A stretch of DNA of 64,000 nucleotides from Pseudomonas gregormendelii (GCF_017114825.1 NZ_JADEVO010000014.1:61753-125752); one strand, 5' to 3'; positions 9,058-17,631 are shown, counted from the stretch's first letter. Program-made: numbers and translations. The notes: generated by a model from the sequence alone, not told the origin.

Positions 9058-9963
9058 ATGATCATCGACACCCATCTGCACCCCACCAACCTGGTCGACG
9101 AGGCCTGGCGCCACACGGGCGAACCCTTCACCGGCGAGCGCATGCTCAAGCTGATGGACGGCCCCTACATGATCAACGGCAAACCTCGCCGCATCGACAT
9201 GGGTTTCATCCAGCCGCCACCGGGCAACACTGGCTATCGCGACGGTAACCGCCGGGGCCGCGAAGGCGTGCGCGACTACATGTCGTACATTGCCGAACTC
9301 TGTGTGAAGTACCCGGACCGCTTCATCGGCAACTTCAACTTCAACCCGCGCTGGGGACCGGAAAACGGCGCCGCGGAGCTGGAATTCCACATCAAGGAAT
9401 ACGGCTTCAAGATGCTGAAATTGCACGCCAACATGCACGGCTATCGCCCCGATCGCGCACTGGACTGGCTGCGCCCGGCGATGAAGGTCTGCGCCAAGTA
9501 CAACATCGTGGTGCTGATCCACACCGGCGACGGCCCGTACACCATCCCGACGATGTTCTACCCGATCATCCGCGAGTTCCCGATGGTCAACTTCATCATC
9601 GGTCACTTCGGCATCCAGACCGGCGGCAACTACTCGTTCGAAGCGTTCTGGATGGCGATGGACACACCGAACGTGTACTGCGAATCCGGCTGGTGCTTCC
9701 AGTCGCGGATCGTCGAGTTCGCCAAGGACCTGCCGCGCAACAAAATCGTGTTCGGCACTGACTCGCCACCCAACGAACCGGGCATGTGGCTACGCGAACT
9801 CGAAGTGTTGTGCTCGCCTGCGCCGCAAGGCCTGGGCATCGATGAGGATCATCTGGAGGACTACCTGGGCAACAACATCGCCCGGCTGTGCGGCATCGAA
9901 CCGACGCCGCCACCCAAGGACCTGATCGAGGCGGACATCCGCCTGACCACGACTTATTTGTAG
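9058..9963 (+). CDS. Amidohydrolase-2 family metal-dependent hydrolase/decarboxylase
   Basis: A 301 aa amidohydrolase_2 protein with an intact metal site: HxH in MIIDTHLHPT (His6, His8), His in IHTGDGPY, His in IGHFGIQTGG and Asp in VFGTDSPPNEPG. Family members catalyse hydrolysis or non-oxidative decarboxylation of cyclic and aromatic acids using Zn or Mn. It follows its paralogue by four bases, so the two are probably translated together. No signal peptide is present, so it is cytoplasmic. A REP doublet separates it from the UbiD gene. The neighbouring decarboxylase, metal chaperone, deaminase and permease genes suggest a ring-degradation step; the substrate is unknown. Confidence 0.9.
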   Translation: MIIDTHLHPTNLVDEAWRHTGEPFTGERMLKLMDGPYMINGKPRRIDMGFIQPPPGNTGYRDGNRRGREGVRDYMSYIAELCVKYPDRFIGNFNFNPRWGPENGAAELEFHIKEYGFKMLKLHANMHGYRPDRALDWLRPAMKVCAKYNIVVLIHTGDGPYTIPTMFYPIIREFPMVNFIIGHFGIQTGGNYSFEAFWMAMDTPNVYCESGWCFQSRIVEFAKDLPRNKIVFGTDSPPNEPGMWLRELEVLCSPAPQGLGIDEDHLEDYLGNNIARLCGIEPTPPPKDLIEADIRLTTTYL

Positions 9964-9981
9964 ATCGGCATCACACAGAAC

Positions 9982-10076
9982 CCTGTGGGAGCCAGCCTGC
10001 TGGCGATGGCGGCAGCACCGTCAAAATCAATGTCGACTGGCCCACCGGTATCGCCAGCAGGCTAGCTCCCACAGGT
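9982..10076. repeat. REP doublet (REPIN)
   Basis: Inverted REP copies: CTGTGGGAGCCAGCCTGCTG at the left, and at the right a complementary arm (CGCCAGCAGGCTAGCTCCCA) with one base changed. The spacer is about 45 bases. It lies 18 bases after the second amidohydrolase gene and before the UbiD gene, so it may weaken read-through. Confidence 0.85.
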
Positions 10077-10218
10077 TCTGCACCAATCCACAACATTGCG
10101 GTACAGCGACTTTACAGGCGCGAAGATGAACCGGCGTTCGATCGACCCGCGGGCCAACGGCTTGTCGATCGAACGTCGCCCTCAACCCTGCGCGCCTGCT
10201 TTTTTACGAAGTGAAACC

Positions 10219-11604
10219 ATGACCGTTTCGACGCTTGGCGATACCCAGGATTTCCACGTTTTCATCGACGCCTATCGCCGGTTGTACCCGGACGATGTGC
10301 TGACCATCCACGAACCCCTGAGTGCCGACCAGGACGTCACCGCCCTGGTCGACGCCCTCGCCAGCCAGGGCCGCGATCCGCTGTTGATCTGCGAACAGGT
10401 CGGCAACCTCGGCGTGCCCGTAGCCACCAACCTGTTCGCCTCCCGCAGCCGGATCGCAAGGATCTTCGGCGTCACCGCGGCGCAACTGCACGAGACGTTC
10501 CAGGCCCGCGCCAACCAGCCCATCGCACCGCGCTACGTTGAAACCGGCCCGGTGCTGGACGAAATTTTCGAAGGCGAGGCCGTGGACCTGGCCTTGTTGC
10601 CGATGCTCAAGCACTTCGACAGCGACCGCGGCCCCTACATCACCAACGCGATCATCATTGCCGAGGATCCGCTGACCGGCATCGCCAACATGAGCTATCA
10701 CCGCTCCATGCGCCATGCCCGGCAAACCCTCGCCACCAGCCTGCACTCACGGGGTCACCTGTGGCGCATGCTGCAAACTGCCAGGGAACGCGGGGAAGAG
10801 TTGCGCGTGGCCATGGTCGTCGGCGCCCATCCGCTGTTCATGCTCGCCGCCGCCGCAAGGTTACCTTTTGGCAGTGATGAGCGGGCAGTGGCCGGCGGCC
10901 TGTTCGGCGCCCCGCTGGAGCTGGTCAAGACCCCACGCTACGGCATCGGCGTGCCGGCGTTCGCCGAATTCGTGCTCGAAGGTGCGATCGACCCGACGGC
11001 CTATGCCGAAGAAGGTCCGTTTGGCGAGTTCAGCGGTTATTCCTCGGACCGTTCGACCAATAACGTGCTGCGCGTCGACACCCTGATGCGCCGCAAGGAT
11101 GCCTGGCTGGTGGACGTGGTCGGCGGGCGTTATGCCGAACACCTGACCCTGGCACGGCTGCCCCGGGAAGCGGAAATGAGCGAAAAGCTCAAGGCACGCT
11201 TTCCCGCCGTCACCGCCGTGCACTACCCCAATTCCGGTACGCATTTCCATTGTTACGTGGCCCTGGACCAGAGCCGCGACGGTGAGGCGCGGCAGATCAT
11301 GCTGGCGCTGCTGGGCTGGGACCCTTACCTGAAATCGGTGATCGCGGTGGACAGTGACATCGATATCAACGACGACAGCCAGGTGCTCTGGGCCTTGGCC
11401 ACGCACTTCCAGCCGCATCAGGACATCTTCGTGATCGACGGCTTGCCCGGCAGCCCCCTGGACCCTTCGTCCTCGGTCAACGGCACCACCTCGCGCATGG
11501 GCCTGGACGCCACCCGCGGCGCAGGGTTTGACGGCATCAAGGCACAACTCGACCAGGCCGCCCTGGAGCGCGCGCGCAGCCTGCTGCAGGGTTATCGGTC
11601 ATGA
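10219..11604 (+). CDS. UbiD family prenyl-FMN-dependent decarboxylase
   Basis: Reversible (de)carboxylase of unsaturated or aromatic acids using prenylated FMN; 461 aa, near the family norm. The catalytic triad is readable: Arg162 (SYHRSM), and Glu265 and Glu270 in EEGPFGEFSGYSS. The spacing matches Arg173/Glu277/Glu282 as I recall them from the Aspergillus ferulate decarboxylase. The start at 10219 is preferred over an in-frame ATG at 10096, whose extension is unlike the family and runs from the repeat flank; the ribosome site is weak either way. Its stop overlaps the start of the UbiX gene (ATGA), which supplies the cofactor. The substrate is unknown; a heterocyclic or aromatic carboxylate is inferred. 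Confidence 0.92.
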   Translation: MTVSTLGDTQDFHVFIDAYRRLYPDDVLTIHEPLSADQDVTALVDALASQGRDPLLICEQVGNLGVPVATNLFASRSRIARIFGVTAAQLHETFQARANQPIAPRYVETGPVLDEIFEGEAVDLALLPMLKHFDSDRGPYITNAIIIAEDPLTGIANMSYHRSMRHARQTLATSLHSRGHLWRMLQTARERGEELRVAMVVGAHPLFMLAAAARLPFGSDERAVAGGLFGAPLELVKTPRYGIGVPAFAEFVLEGAIDPTAYAEEGPFGEFSGYSSDRSTNNVLRVDTLMRRKDAWLVDVVGGRYAEHLTLARLPREAEMSEKLKARFPAVTAVHYPNSGTHFHCYVALDQSRDGEARQIMLALLGWDPYLKSVIAVDSDIDINDDSQVLWALATHFQPHQDIFVIDGLPGSPLDPSSSVNGTTSRMGLDATRGAGFDGIKAQLDQAALERARSLLQGYRS

Positions 11605-12248
11605 ATCGCCAGCGCCTGGTGGTCGGTATCAGCGGCGCGTCCGGGTTTATCTACGGCGTGCGCCTGCTGGAGTTGCTGGCCAGGCTCGACATCGAAACGC
11701 ACCTGGTCATCAGCCGGGCCGCGTTGCTGACCATGGCCCATGAAACCGGCTACAAACTGGCGGACGTGATCGCCCTGGCCAGTCACTACCACCGCGCAGA
11801 CGACGTCGCGGCGGGCATCGCCAGTGGCTCGTTTCGTTGCCTGGGCATGGTGGTGGCGCCCTGTTCCATGCGCACCCTGGCGGAAATCGCCACCGGCACC
11901 TCCGCAGGCCTGATCGGCCGCGCGGCCGATGTGACCTTGAAGGAGCGCCGCACCCTGGTGCTGATGGCCCGGGAAACGCCGTTGACCCTGGCGCACCTGC
12001 GCAACATGACCGCCGTCACCGAAATGGGCGGGATCATCGCCCCACCCGTCCCGGCCTTTTACGCCCGCCCGCAAAGCCTTGCGCAAATGGTCGATCACAG
12101 CCTGGGTCGGGTCCTCGACCTGTTCGGCCTCGACGCCGGCACCGCGTTGCGCTGGGGCGAACCGGACCTTCATTCATTGAAAAGCAAAACCTGTGGGAGC
12201 GAGCCTGTTCGCGATGAGGCCGCAACAGCCAGCATCGGGATCGGCTGA
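11601..12248 (+). CDS. UbiX family flavin prenyltransferase with a repeat-encoded C-terminal tail
   Basis: Makes prenyl-FMN from FMN and dimethylallyl phosphate for the overlapping UbiD gene. Seen: the N-terminal flavin loop VVGISGASGFIYG, VVAPCSMRTLAEIATG in the middle, and ETPLTLAHLRNMTAVTEMGG near the phosphate site. The core ends near RVLDLFGLDAG. The reading frame then continues about 20 residues into a REP element (from base 12190) and stops at 12248, so the tail after LHSLKSKTCG is encoded by repeat DNA and is probably functionless. Total length is 215 aa against about 190-205 aa for the family. Confidence 0.92.
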   Translation: MNRQRLVVGISGASGFIYGVRLLELLARLDIETHLVISRAALLTMAHETGYKLADVIALASHYHRADDVAAGIASGSFRCLGMVVAPCSMRTLAEIATGTSAGLIGRAADVTLKERRTLVLMARETPLTLAHLRNMTAVTEMGGIIAPPVPAFYARPQSLAQMVDHSLGRVLDLFGLDAGTALRWGEPDLHSLKSKTCGSEPVRDEAATASIGIG

Positions 12249-12281
12249 TCCAGCGCCATCGCGAGCAGGCTCGCTTACACA
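12190..12281. repeat. REP doublet overlapping the UbiX gene 3' end
   Basis: Left arm CCTGTGGGAGCGAGCCTGTT, right arm ending GCGAGCAGGCTCGCTTACAC. The left arm and spacer lie inside the coding frame of the flavin prenyltransferase up to its stop at 12248. It separates the ubiD-ubiX pair from the CobW gene. Confidence 0.85.
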
Positions 12282-12317
12282 CTGCACCCCGACCCATTGG
12301 TTCCAAAGGAGCATCAC

Positions 12318-13355
12318 ATGAACAGCCCATTCAACGCCCCGACCCCGAACCGCAAGATCCCGGTGACCATCCTCACCGGCTTTCTCGGCGCCGGCAAAAC
12401 CACCCTGCTGAACTACATCCTCAAGGAAAACCACGGACGCAAAATCGCGGTGATCGAGAACGAATTCGGTGAGGTCGGGATCGACGGCGACCTGGTCCTC
12501 AGTTCCGAGACCGAGGAAATCTACGAGATGGTCAACGGGTGTGTGTGCTGCACCGCCGAGGTCCGCGAAGACCTGGTGCGCATCGTTCGCGAACTGGTGG
12601 CGCGCCCGGTACGCCTCGACCACATCCTGATCGAAACCAGTGGCCTGGCCGATCCGTACCCGGTGGCACAGAGCTTTTTCATCAACGATCCCATCGCCGA
12701 TGAAGTGGAACTGGATGCGATCGTGACCATGGTTGACGCCAAGCACATCGCCCAGCATCTGGAAGACCTGCAACTCGATGGCGTCGACAACCAGGCGGTG
12801 GACCAGATCGTCTGCGCCGACCGGATCGTGATCAACAAAGTCGACTTGGTGAGCAGCGCCGAGGTGCACGCCCTGAGCGAAAAAATTCGTGGCTTGAACG
12901 CGACTGCGGACCTGGTGACCTCCAGCTATGCCGAAATCGACCTGACGAAAATCCTCGGCATCGGCGCCTTCGAGTCCACGCAAAAACTCATGGAAATCGG
13001 CGCCGAACATGACCATCACGGCCACGAACATCATCACGAGCCGGATCATGACCACGACCCCAGTGTCTCGTCGGTAGGCATTGCCGTGGACGGCGCGGTG
13101 AACCTCGGCGCGTTTCACCGCTGGATCAGCGAACTGCGCACCGCTCAGGCCGACAACCTGTACCGCATGAAAGGCGTACTGGCGGTGCAGGACCAGGACC
13201 AGCGCTATGTACTGCAAGGCGTTCACAGCCTGGTGGAGTTTCGCGCATCAACCTTGTGGGGCACTGAACCGCGCTCCAGCAAGATCGTGTTCATCGGCCG
13301 CGACCTGGACCGCGCGGCGCTGAACCAGGGCTTTGCCGCCTGCCTGGCAGGCTGA
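12318..13355 (+). CDS. COG0523 (CobW/ZNG-type) GTP-dependent metal chaperone
   Basis: G3E-family GTPase of 345 aa that delivers metal, usually zinc, to client enzymes. Seen: Walker A GFLGAGKTTLL at residues 21-31, the metal-binding CxCC (Cys75, Cys77, Cys78 in NGCVCCTAE), a Walker B-type ETSGLADP, the guanine motif NKVDL, and a His/Asp-rich linker EHDHHGHEHHHEPDHDHD at about residues 230-247 before the CobW C-terminal domain. AAAGGAG precedes the ATG at 12318. It sits between amidohydrolase genes on both sides, so the likely clients are those Zn enzymes. No Zur-type operator was recognised, so this copy may be pathway-controlled rather than starvation-controlled. Confidence 0.9.
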   Translation: MNSPFNAPTPNRKIPVTILTGFLGAGKTTLLNYILKENHGRKIAVIENEFGEVGIDGDLVLSSETEEIYEMVNGCVCCTAEVREDLVRIVRELVARPVRLDHILIETSGLADPYPVAQSFFINDPIADEVELDAIVTMVDAKHIAQHLEDLQLDGVDNQAVDQIVCADRIVINKVDLVSSAEVHALSEKIRGLNATADLVTSSYAEIDLTKILGIGAFESTQKLMEIGAEHDHHGHEHHHEPDHDHDPSVSSVGIAVDGAVNLGAFHRWISELRTAQADNLYRMKGVLAVQDQDQRYVLQGVHSLVEFRASTLWGTEPRSSKIVFIGRDLDRAALNQGFAACLAG

Positions 13356-13398
13356 AGCAGCGGCATCGGAGCCGGTGGATGGCGGCTCCGGGCATACA

Positions 13399-13448
13399 GA
13401 TGCCTGACACCTCTGGTAGCCCACAGGTATCAGGCATCAGCACGAATA
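13399..13448 (+). promoter_or_regulatory. Strong RNA hairpin in front of the NCS2 permease gene
   Basis: Arms GATGCCTGACACC and GGTATCAGGCATC pair over 13 bases with a single mismatch around a 24-base loop. There is no U-tract after it, so it is not a normal terminator. It ends 38 bases before the permease start and could be a leader structure, a processing site or an operator. Confidence 0.5.
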
Positions 13449-13486
13449 CCCCTCTCTACAGCATAAAACAGCAAGAGGTGATTCCC

Positions 13487-14842
13487 ATGTCGTCAGCCAC
13501 TCCCCCTTCAACCATCCACCCGGTCGACCAGGTTCTACCTGTGCGCCAAATGCTCACCCTCGGCCTGCAACACATGGCCGTCTCGTACATCGGCGCCATC
13601 GCCGTGCCGTTGATTGTCGCCAGCGCCTTGAAAATGTCCCAGGCCGATACCGTGGTGTTGATCAGCACCACGTTGTTCTGCTCGGGCATCGCCACGCTGT
13701 TGCAAACCGTGGGCTTCTGGAAATTCGGCGTACGCCTGCCAATTCTGCAGGGCGTGGCCTTCAGCAGCGTCGGCCCGGTGATCGCCATTGGCAGCAACCC
13801 GGAGGTGGGGTTTGCCGGGGTTTGCGGAGCGGTGATCGGCGCAGGGATTTTTACCATGCTGGTCGCGCCCTTCGTCGGCCGACTGCGGCGCTATTTCCCG
13901 CCAGTGGTCACCGGCTGCATCGTCACCGTGATCGGCCTGCAGCTGTTCCCGATTGCCTACGAGTGGGTCGGTGGCGGGCGTCACGCCAGCGATTTTGGCG
14001 CGCCGGCGTACCTGGCTGTCGCCGCCGTGGTGCTGTTGACCATCCTGCTGGTCAACCGATACGGCAGCCCGATGCTGCGCAACATGGCGGTGCTGGTGGG
14101 CATGCTGGTGGGCGCGGGGCTGGCGTACGGGCTGGGTATGGGCAGCTTCAGCAGCGTCGGCGATTCGCCCTGGCTCACGGTGCCCTACCCGTTCTACTTC
14201 GGCCTGCCGACCTTCAGCCTGATCCCGATCGCGACCATGGTGGTGGTGATGATTGTGCAGATGGTCGAGTCCATGGGGCTGTTCGTCGCGATTGGCGACA
14301 TCGTCGACAAGCCGGTGGAAGAAAAACAGGTGATCAACGGCCTGCGGGCCAACGGCCTGGCGAGCACCATTGCCGGCATGTTCGCCGCCTTCCCGTTCAT
14401 TGCCTTCATGGAGAACGTCGGCCTGGTGATCCTCACGGGCGTGCGCAGTCGCTGGGTAGTGGCGATCAGCGGATTGCTCATGTGCACCGTGGCCCTGGTG
14501 CCCAAGGCCGGGGCAATCATCGCCTCAATGCCGACCGCAGCCCTGGGTGGTGCCGGGATCGCAATGTTTGGCGTGGTCGCGGCCGCCGGCATCCAGACCC
14601 TGGCCAAGGTCGACTACGAGCGTAATCGCTACAACGTGCTGATCGTCGGTTTCACCATCGCCGCCGCCCTGGTGCCGGTGCTGGCCCCGGCGCTGTTCAA
14701 GCAATTGCCCGAGTGGAGCCAGCCGTTCCTGCACAGCAGCGTGGTGATCGCCTGCCTGGTGTCAGTGCTGCTTAACGCCGCCCTCAATGGCGTCAGCGCG
14801 CCAGACAGCGCCGCCAGCAAACCCGCCTCCCATAGCCTTTGA
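13487..14842 (+). CDS. NCS2 family nucleobase:cation symporter
   Basis: Inner-membrane uptake carrier of the NCS2/NAT family (UraA, XanQ, UapA relatives); 451 aa, about 14 membrane segments by eye. Typical signatures are the N-terminal LGLQHMAVSYIGAIAVPLIV, the TM3 motif QGVAFSSVGP and the TM10 region FPFIAFMENVGLV, where the family motif has Asn/Gly. This points to a purine-, xanthine/urate- or uracil-like substrate. The start at 13487 has AGAGGTG upstream; an in-frame ATG 36 codons earlier reads through the leader hairpin and is rejected. A deaminase gene starts 12 bases after its stop, suggesting uptake coupled to deamination of the same compound. Confidence 0.9.
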   Translation: MSSATPPSTIHPVDQVLPVRQMLTLGLQHMAVSYIGAIAVPLIVASALKMSQADTVVLISTTLFCSGIATLLQTVGFWKFGVRLPILQGVAFSSVGPVIAIGSNPEVGFAGVCGAVIGAGIFTMLVAPFVGRLRRYFPPVVTGCIVTVIGLQLFPIAYEWVGGGRHASDFGAPAYLAVAAVVLLTILLVNRYGSPMLRNMAVLVGMLVGAGLAYGLGMGSFSSVGDSPWLTVPYPFYFGLPTFSLIPIATMVVVMIVQMVESMGLFVAIGDIVDKPVEEKQVINGLRANGLASTIAGMFAAFPFIAFMENVGLVILTGVRSRWVVAISGLLMCTVALVPKAGAIIASMPTAALGGAGIAMFGVVAAAGIQTLAKVDYERNRYNVLIVGFTIAAALVPVLAPALFKQLPEWSQPFLHSSVVIACLVSVLLNAALNGVSAPDSAASKPASHSL

Positions 14843-14854
14843 CCGGAGAAGCCC

Positions 14855-16243
14855 ATGACTCAACTTCAAAACATCCTGATCAAAAACCCGCTGGAGGTGA
14901 TGACCGGCCTGCGCGGCGAACGCGCCCGGGCCGGCAGCGTCGACATCCGCGTGGTCAACGGGCGCATCGCCGAAATGGCCGCCGGCCTGCAGGCGCAACC
15001 CGGGGAGCGGGTGATCGACGCCCGTCATTGCCTGGTGTATCCAGGCTGGATCAACACCCACCATCACCTGTTCCAGAACCTGCTCAAAGCCGTGCCCGAA
15101 GGGTTGAACCAGGACCTGCAAGGCTGGCTCGCCAGCGTGCCCTACCCGCGCCTCAACCGCTTCACCCCGCAGCTGTCGCGCATTGCCGCGCGGCTAGGTA
15201 TGGCCGAGTTGCTGCTGTCGGGGGTGACGACCTGCGCCGACCATCACTACCTGTACCACGCCCACGGCACGACCGAGACCGGTGACCTGCTGTTCGACAC
15301 GGCGGACGAATTCGGCTTGCGCTTCGTGCTGTGCCGAGGGGGTGCCCTGGAGTCGGCAAGTGCACACCCCGGCTTTTCAAAAACCGCGCTGCAGCCGGAG
15401 TCGCTGGAGCAAATGGTCGGCGACATCGAGCGCTTGAAATCGCGCTATCACCAGGACATTCCGGACGCCATGCGCCGGGTCGTGGTGGCGCCGACCACGC
15501 CCACTTTCTCGCTGCCGCCCACCCTGCTGCGGGAGCTGGCTCACACGGCTCGTGGCCTTGGCCTGCGCCTGCATACGCACCTGTCGGAGACGCAGAACTA
15601 CGTCAATTTCTGCCGCGAGAAATACAATTGCCTGCCGGTCGAATTCGTCGCTGAGCACGAGTGGCTCGGCCCGGATGTCTGGTTCGCCCACGCGGTGCAC
15701 CTGCAACCAGGGGAAATTTGCATGCTCGCGCAGACGGGCACCGGTGTTTCCCACTGCCCGGTGAGCAACGCCCGACTGGGTAGCGGTATCGCGCCAGTGC
15801 CACAGATGGCCGAGGCCGGCGTGCCGATATCACTGGGCGTGGATGGGGTGGCGTCGAACGAGTCCGGAAGCATGGTCGGTGAAGCGCATACCGCCTGGCT
15901 GATTCACCGGGCGGAACAAGGCGCGGGCGCCACCACCGCCGAAGACGTGATTCACTGGGGCACGGCCGGCGGCGCTCAGGTATTGGGCCTCGGTGCGGTG
16001 GGCACACTGGAGATCGGACAGGCAGCGGACCTGGTGATCTACGGCCTGGATCACCCGCGCTTTTTCGGCTTCCACGACCTGGCGGTAGCACCGGTGGTCG
16101 CGGGCGAACCGATCGCCGTGCGCTACAGCCTGGTGGGTGGCCGGGTGGTGGTCGATGACGGCGTGATCCCGGGGCTCGACCTGGAGCGCATGCGCGCCGA
16201 AGCCTGGGAAGGCGTGCAGCAACTGATGCACGTCGACGACTAG
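14855..16243 (+). CDS. 8-oxoguanine deaminase-like amidohydrolase (COG0402)
   Basis: Zn-dependent deaminase of the TrzA/ATZ/guanine-deaminase group; 462 aa. Metal ligands are visible: HxH in WINTHHHLFQNL, a later His in LHTHLSETQNYV, His in WFAHAVHL, and Asp in LGVDGVASNESG. The overall pattern (NTHHHLFQ, YHAHGTTETGDLLFDTA) resembles bacterial 8-oxoguanine/isoxanthopterin deaminases as I recall them. Expected action: hydrolytic removal of an exocyclic amino group from a purine, pterin or related ring. CGGAGAAG precedes the ATG. Lying directly behind the NCS2 permease and at the end of the UbiD/amidohydrolase set, it is probably the last gene of that unit. The exact substrate is uncertain. Confidence 0.87.
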   Translation: MTQLQNILIKNPLEVMTGLRGERARAGSVDIRVVNGRIAEMAAGLQAQPGERVIDARHCLVYPGWINTHHHLFQNLLKAVPEGLNQDLQGWLASVPYPRLNRFTPQLSRIAARLGMAELLLSGVTTCADHHYLYHAHGTTETGDLLFDTADEFGLRFVLCRGGALESASAHPGFSKTALQPESLEQMVGDIERLKSRYHQDIPDAMRRVVVAPTTPTFSLPPTLLRELAHTARGLGLRLHTHLSETQNYVNFCREKYNCLPVEFVAEHEWLGPDVWFAHAVHLQPGEICMLAQTGTGVSHCPVSNARLGSGIAPVPQMAEAGVPISLGVDGVASNESGSMVGEAHTAWLIHRAEQGAGATTAEDVIHWGTAGGAQVLGLGAVGTLEIGQAADLVIYGLDHPRFFGFHDLAVAPVVAGEPIAVRYSLVGGRVVVDDGVIPGLDLERMRAEAWEGVQQLMHVDD

Positions 16244-16248
16244 CCCCC

Positions 16249-16336
16249 GGTAGGAGCTGCCGCAGGCTGCGATCTTTTGATCTCGCGCCGCTTTCGACGC
16301 AGCCAAAAGATCGCAGCCTGCGGCAGCTCCTACGGG
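16249..16336. repeat. REP doublet, GTAGGAGCTGCCG class
   Basis: Arms GTAGGAGCTGCCGCAGGCTG and its complement at the far end (CAGCCTGCGGCAGCTCCTAC), extended inward by CGATCTTTTG/CAAAAGATCG, make a stem of about 30 bases. It lies between convergent genes and probably ends both transcripts. Confidence 0.88.
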
Positions 16337-16347
16337 GACCTCATCAT

Positions 16348-17631
16348 TCAAGCCGCCAGTTGCCCCCCTGCAATCGCCGCCGAAGCCGCCAGCATTGCCC
16401 GCAACAACACCGCACACCCCGCCGCCAGGTCATCCGGCGCCGCGTTTTCGATCTCGTTGTGGCTAATACCGCCTTCGCACGGCACGAAGATCATCCCCGC
16501 CGGCCCCAGTTCGGCGAGGAAGATCGCGTCATGCCCCGCGCCACTGACGATGTCCATGTGCGACAGACCCAGCCCCTGCGCCGCATTGCGCACCGCGTCG
16601 ACACAACCTTGCTCGAAATACAGCGGCGGGAAATCCGCCGTGGGCGTCAGTTCGTAGGTCAGGCCATGTTGCTCGCAGGTGGCTTCAATCACCTGGCGAA
16701 CTTCGGCAATCATCGAATCCAGGCGAGCCGGTTCCAGGTGCCGGAAGTCCAGGGTCATGCGCACTTCGCCGGGAATGACATTGCGCGAGCCGGGGTAGGC
16801 TTGCAGGCACCCGACCGTGCCGCAGGCGTGAGGTTGATGACCCAGGGCGGCACGATTGACCGCACCCACGATGATGGAGGCGCCGACCAGGGCGTCCTTG
16901 CGCAAGTGCATTGGCGTCGGGCCGGCATGGGCTTCGACTCCGCGCAGTTTCAGGTCGAACCACTTCTGCCCGAGAGCCCCCATGACCACGCCGATAGTCT
17001 TGCGCTCATCCTCAAGAATCGGGCCTTGCTCGATGTGCGCTTCAAAATAGGCACCGACCGCATGGCCGCTGACCTTGCGAGTGCCGGCGTAGCCGATGGC
17101 ATTGAGTGCCTCGCCCACGGTGACGCCGTCGACATCGACTTTGGCCAGGGTTTCCTCCAGCGTGAATTTTTCCGCGAAGACCCCCGAGCCCATCATGCAC
17201 GGCGCAAAACGCGAGCCCTCTTCGTTGGTCCAGACCACCACCTCCAGCGGGGCCTCGGTTTCCACGCCCAGATCGTTGAGCGTGCGCAGTACCTCGACGC
17301 CGGCCAGCACGCCAAAGCAGCCATCGAACTTGCCACCGGTGGGCTGGGTGTCGATGTGGCTGCCGGTCATCACGGGAGGCAGGTCCGGATTGCGCCCGGG
17401 ACGGCGGGCGAAAATATTGCCGACCGCGTCGATGCTGACGGTGCAGCCCGCCTCTTCGCACCACCTGACAAAGATATCCCGAGCCTGACGATCGAGGTCG
17501 GTCAGGGCCAGGCGACAGACACCGCCTTTGACCGTGGCGCCAAGCTTGGCCAGTTCCATGAGCGACTGCCACAGGCGATCGCGGTTGATGTGCTGATGGG
17601 TGGACTGCAGAACGTCTACAGCAGCGTTCAT
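16348..17631 (-). CDS. hydC: Zn-dependent N-carbamoyl-beta-alanine amidohydrolase (beta-ureidopropionase), M20 family
   Basis: Last enzyme of reductive pyrimidine breakdown: hydrolyses N-carbamoyl-beta-alanine to beta-alanine, CO2 and ammonia. At 427 aa it is a typical HyuC/AmaB-type M20 peptidase. Seen: GSHIDTQPTGGKFDG with the metal His/Asp, WTNEEGSRFAP with the catalytic and metal Glu residues, and HIEQGP; the C-terminal SGAGHDAIF carries a final His. Allantoate amidohydrolase looks alike, so the assignment rests on the nearby hydA and preTA genes. A strong GAGGAG lies six bases before the ATG. It follows the NCS1 permease on the same strand, with a REP doublet between. Confidence 0.87.
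   Translation of the reverse strand: MNAAVDVLQSTHQHINRDRLWQSLMELAKLGATVKGGVCRLALTDLDRQARDIFVRWCEEAGCTVSIDAVGNIFARRPGRNPDLPPVMTGSHIDTQPTGGKFDGCFGVLAGVEVLRTLNDLGVETEAPLEVVVWTNEEGSRFAPCMMGSGVFAEKFTLEETLAKVDVDGVTVGEALNAIGYAGTRKVSGHAVGAYFEAHIEQGPILEDERKTIGVVMGALGQKWFDLKLRGVEAHAGPTPMHLRKDALVGASIIVGAVNRAALGHQPHACGTVGCLQAYPGSRNVIPGEVRMTLDFRHLEPARLDSMIAEVRQVIEATCEQHGLTYELTPTADFPPLYFEQGCVDAVRNAAQGLGLSHMDIVSGAGHDAIFLAELGPAGMIFVPCEGGISHNEIENAAPDDLAAGCAVLLRAMLAASAAIAGGQLAA

Noticed and set aside
13399..13448. Naming the hairpin as a xanthine or purine riboswitch
   Set aside because: Only one stem is visible and no conserved core of a known class could be recognised; it is kept as an unnamed hairpin.
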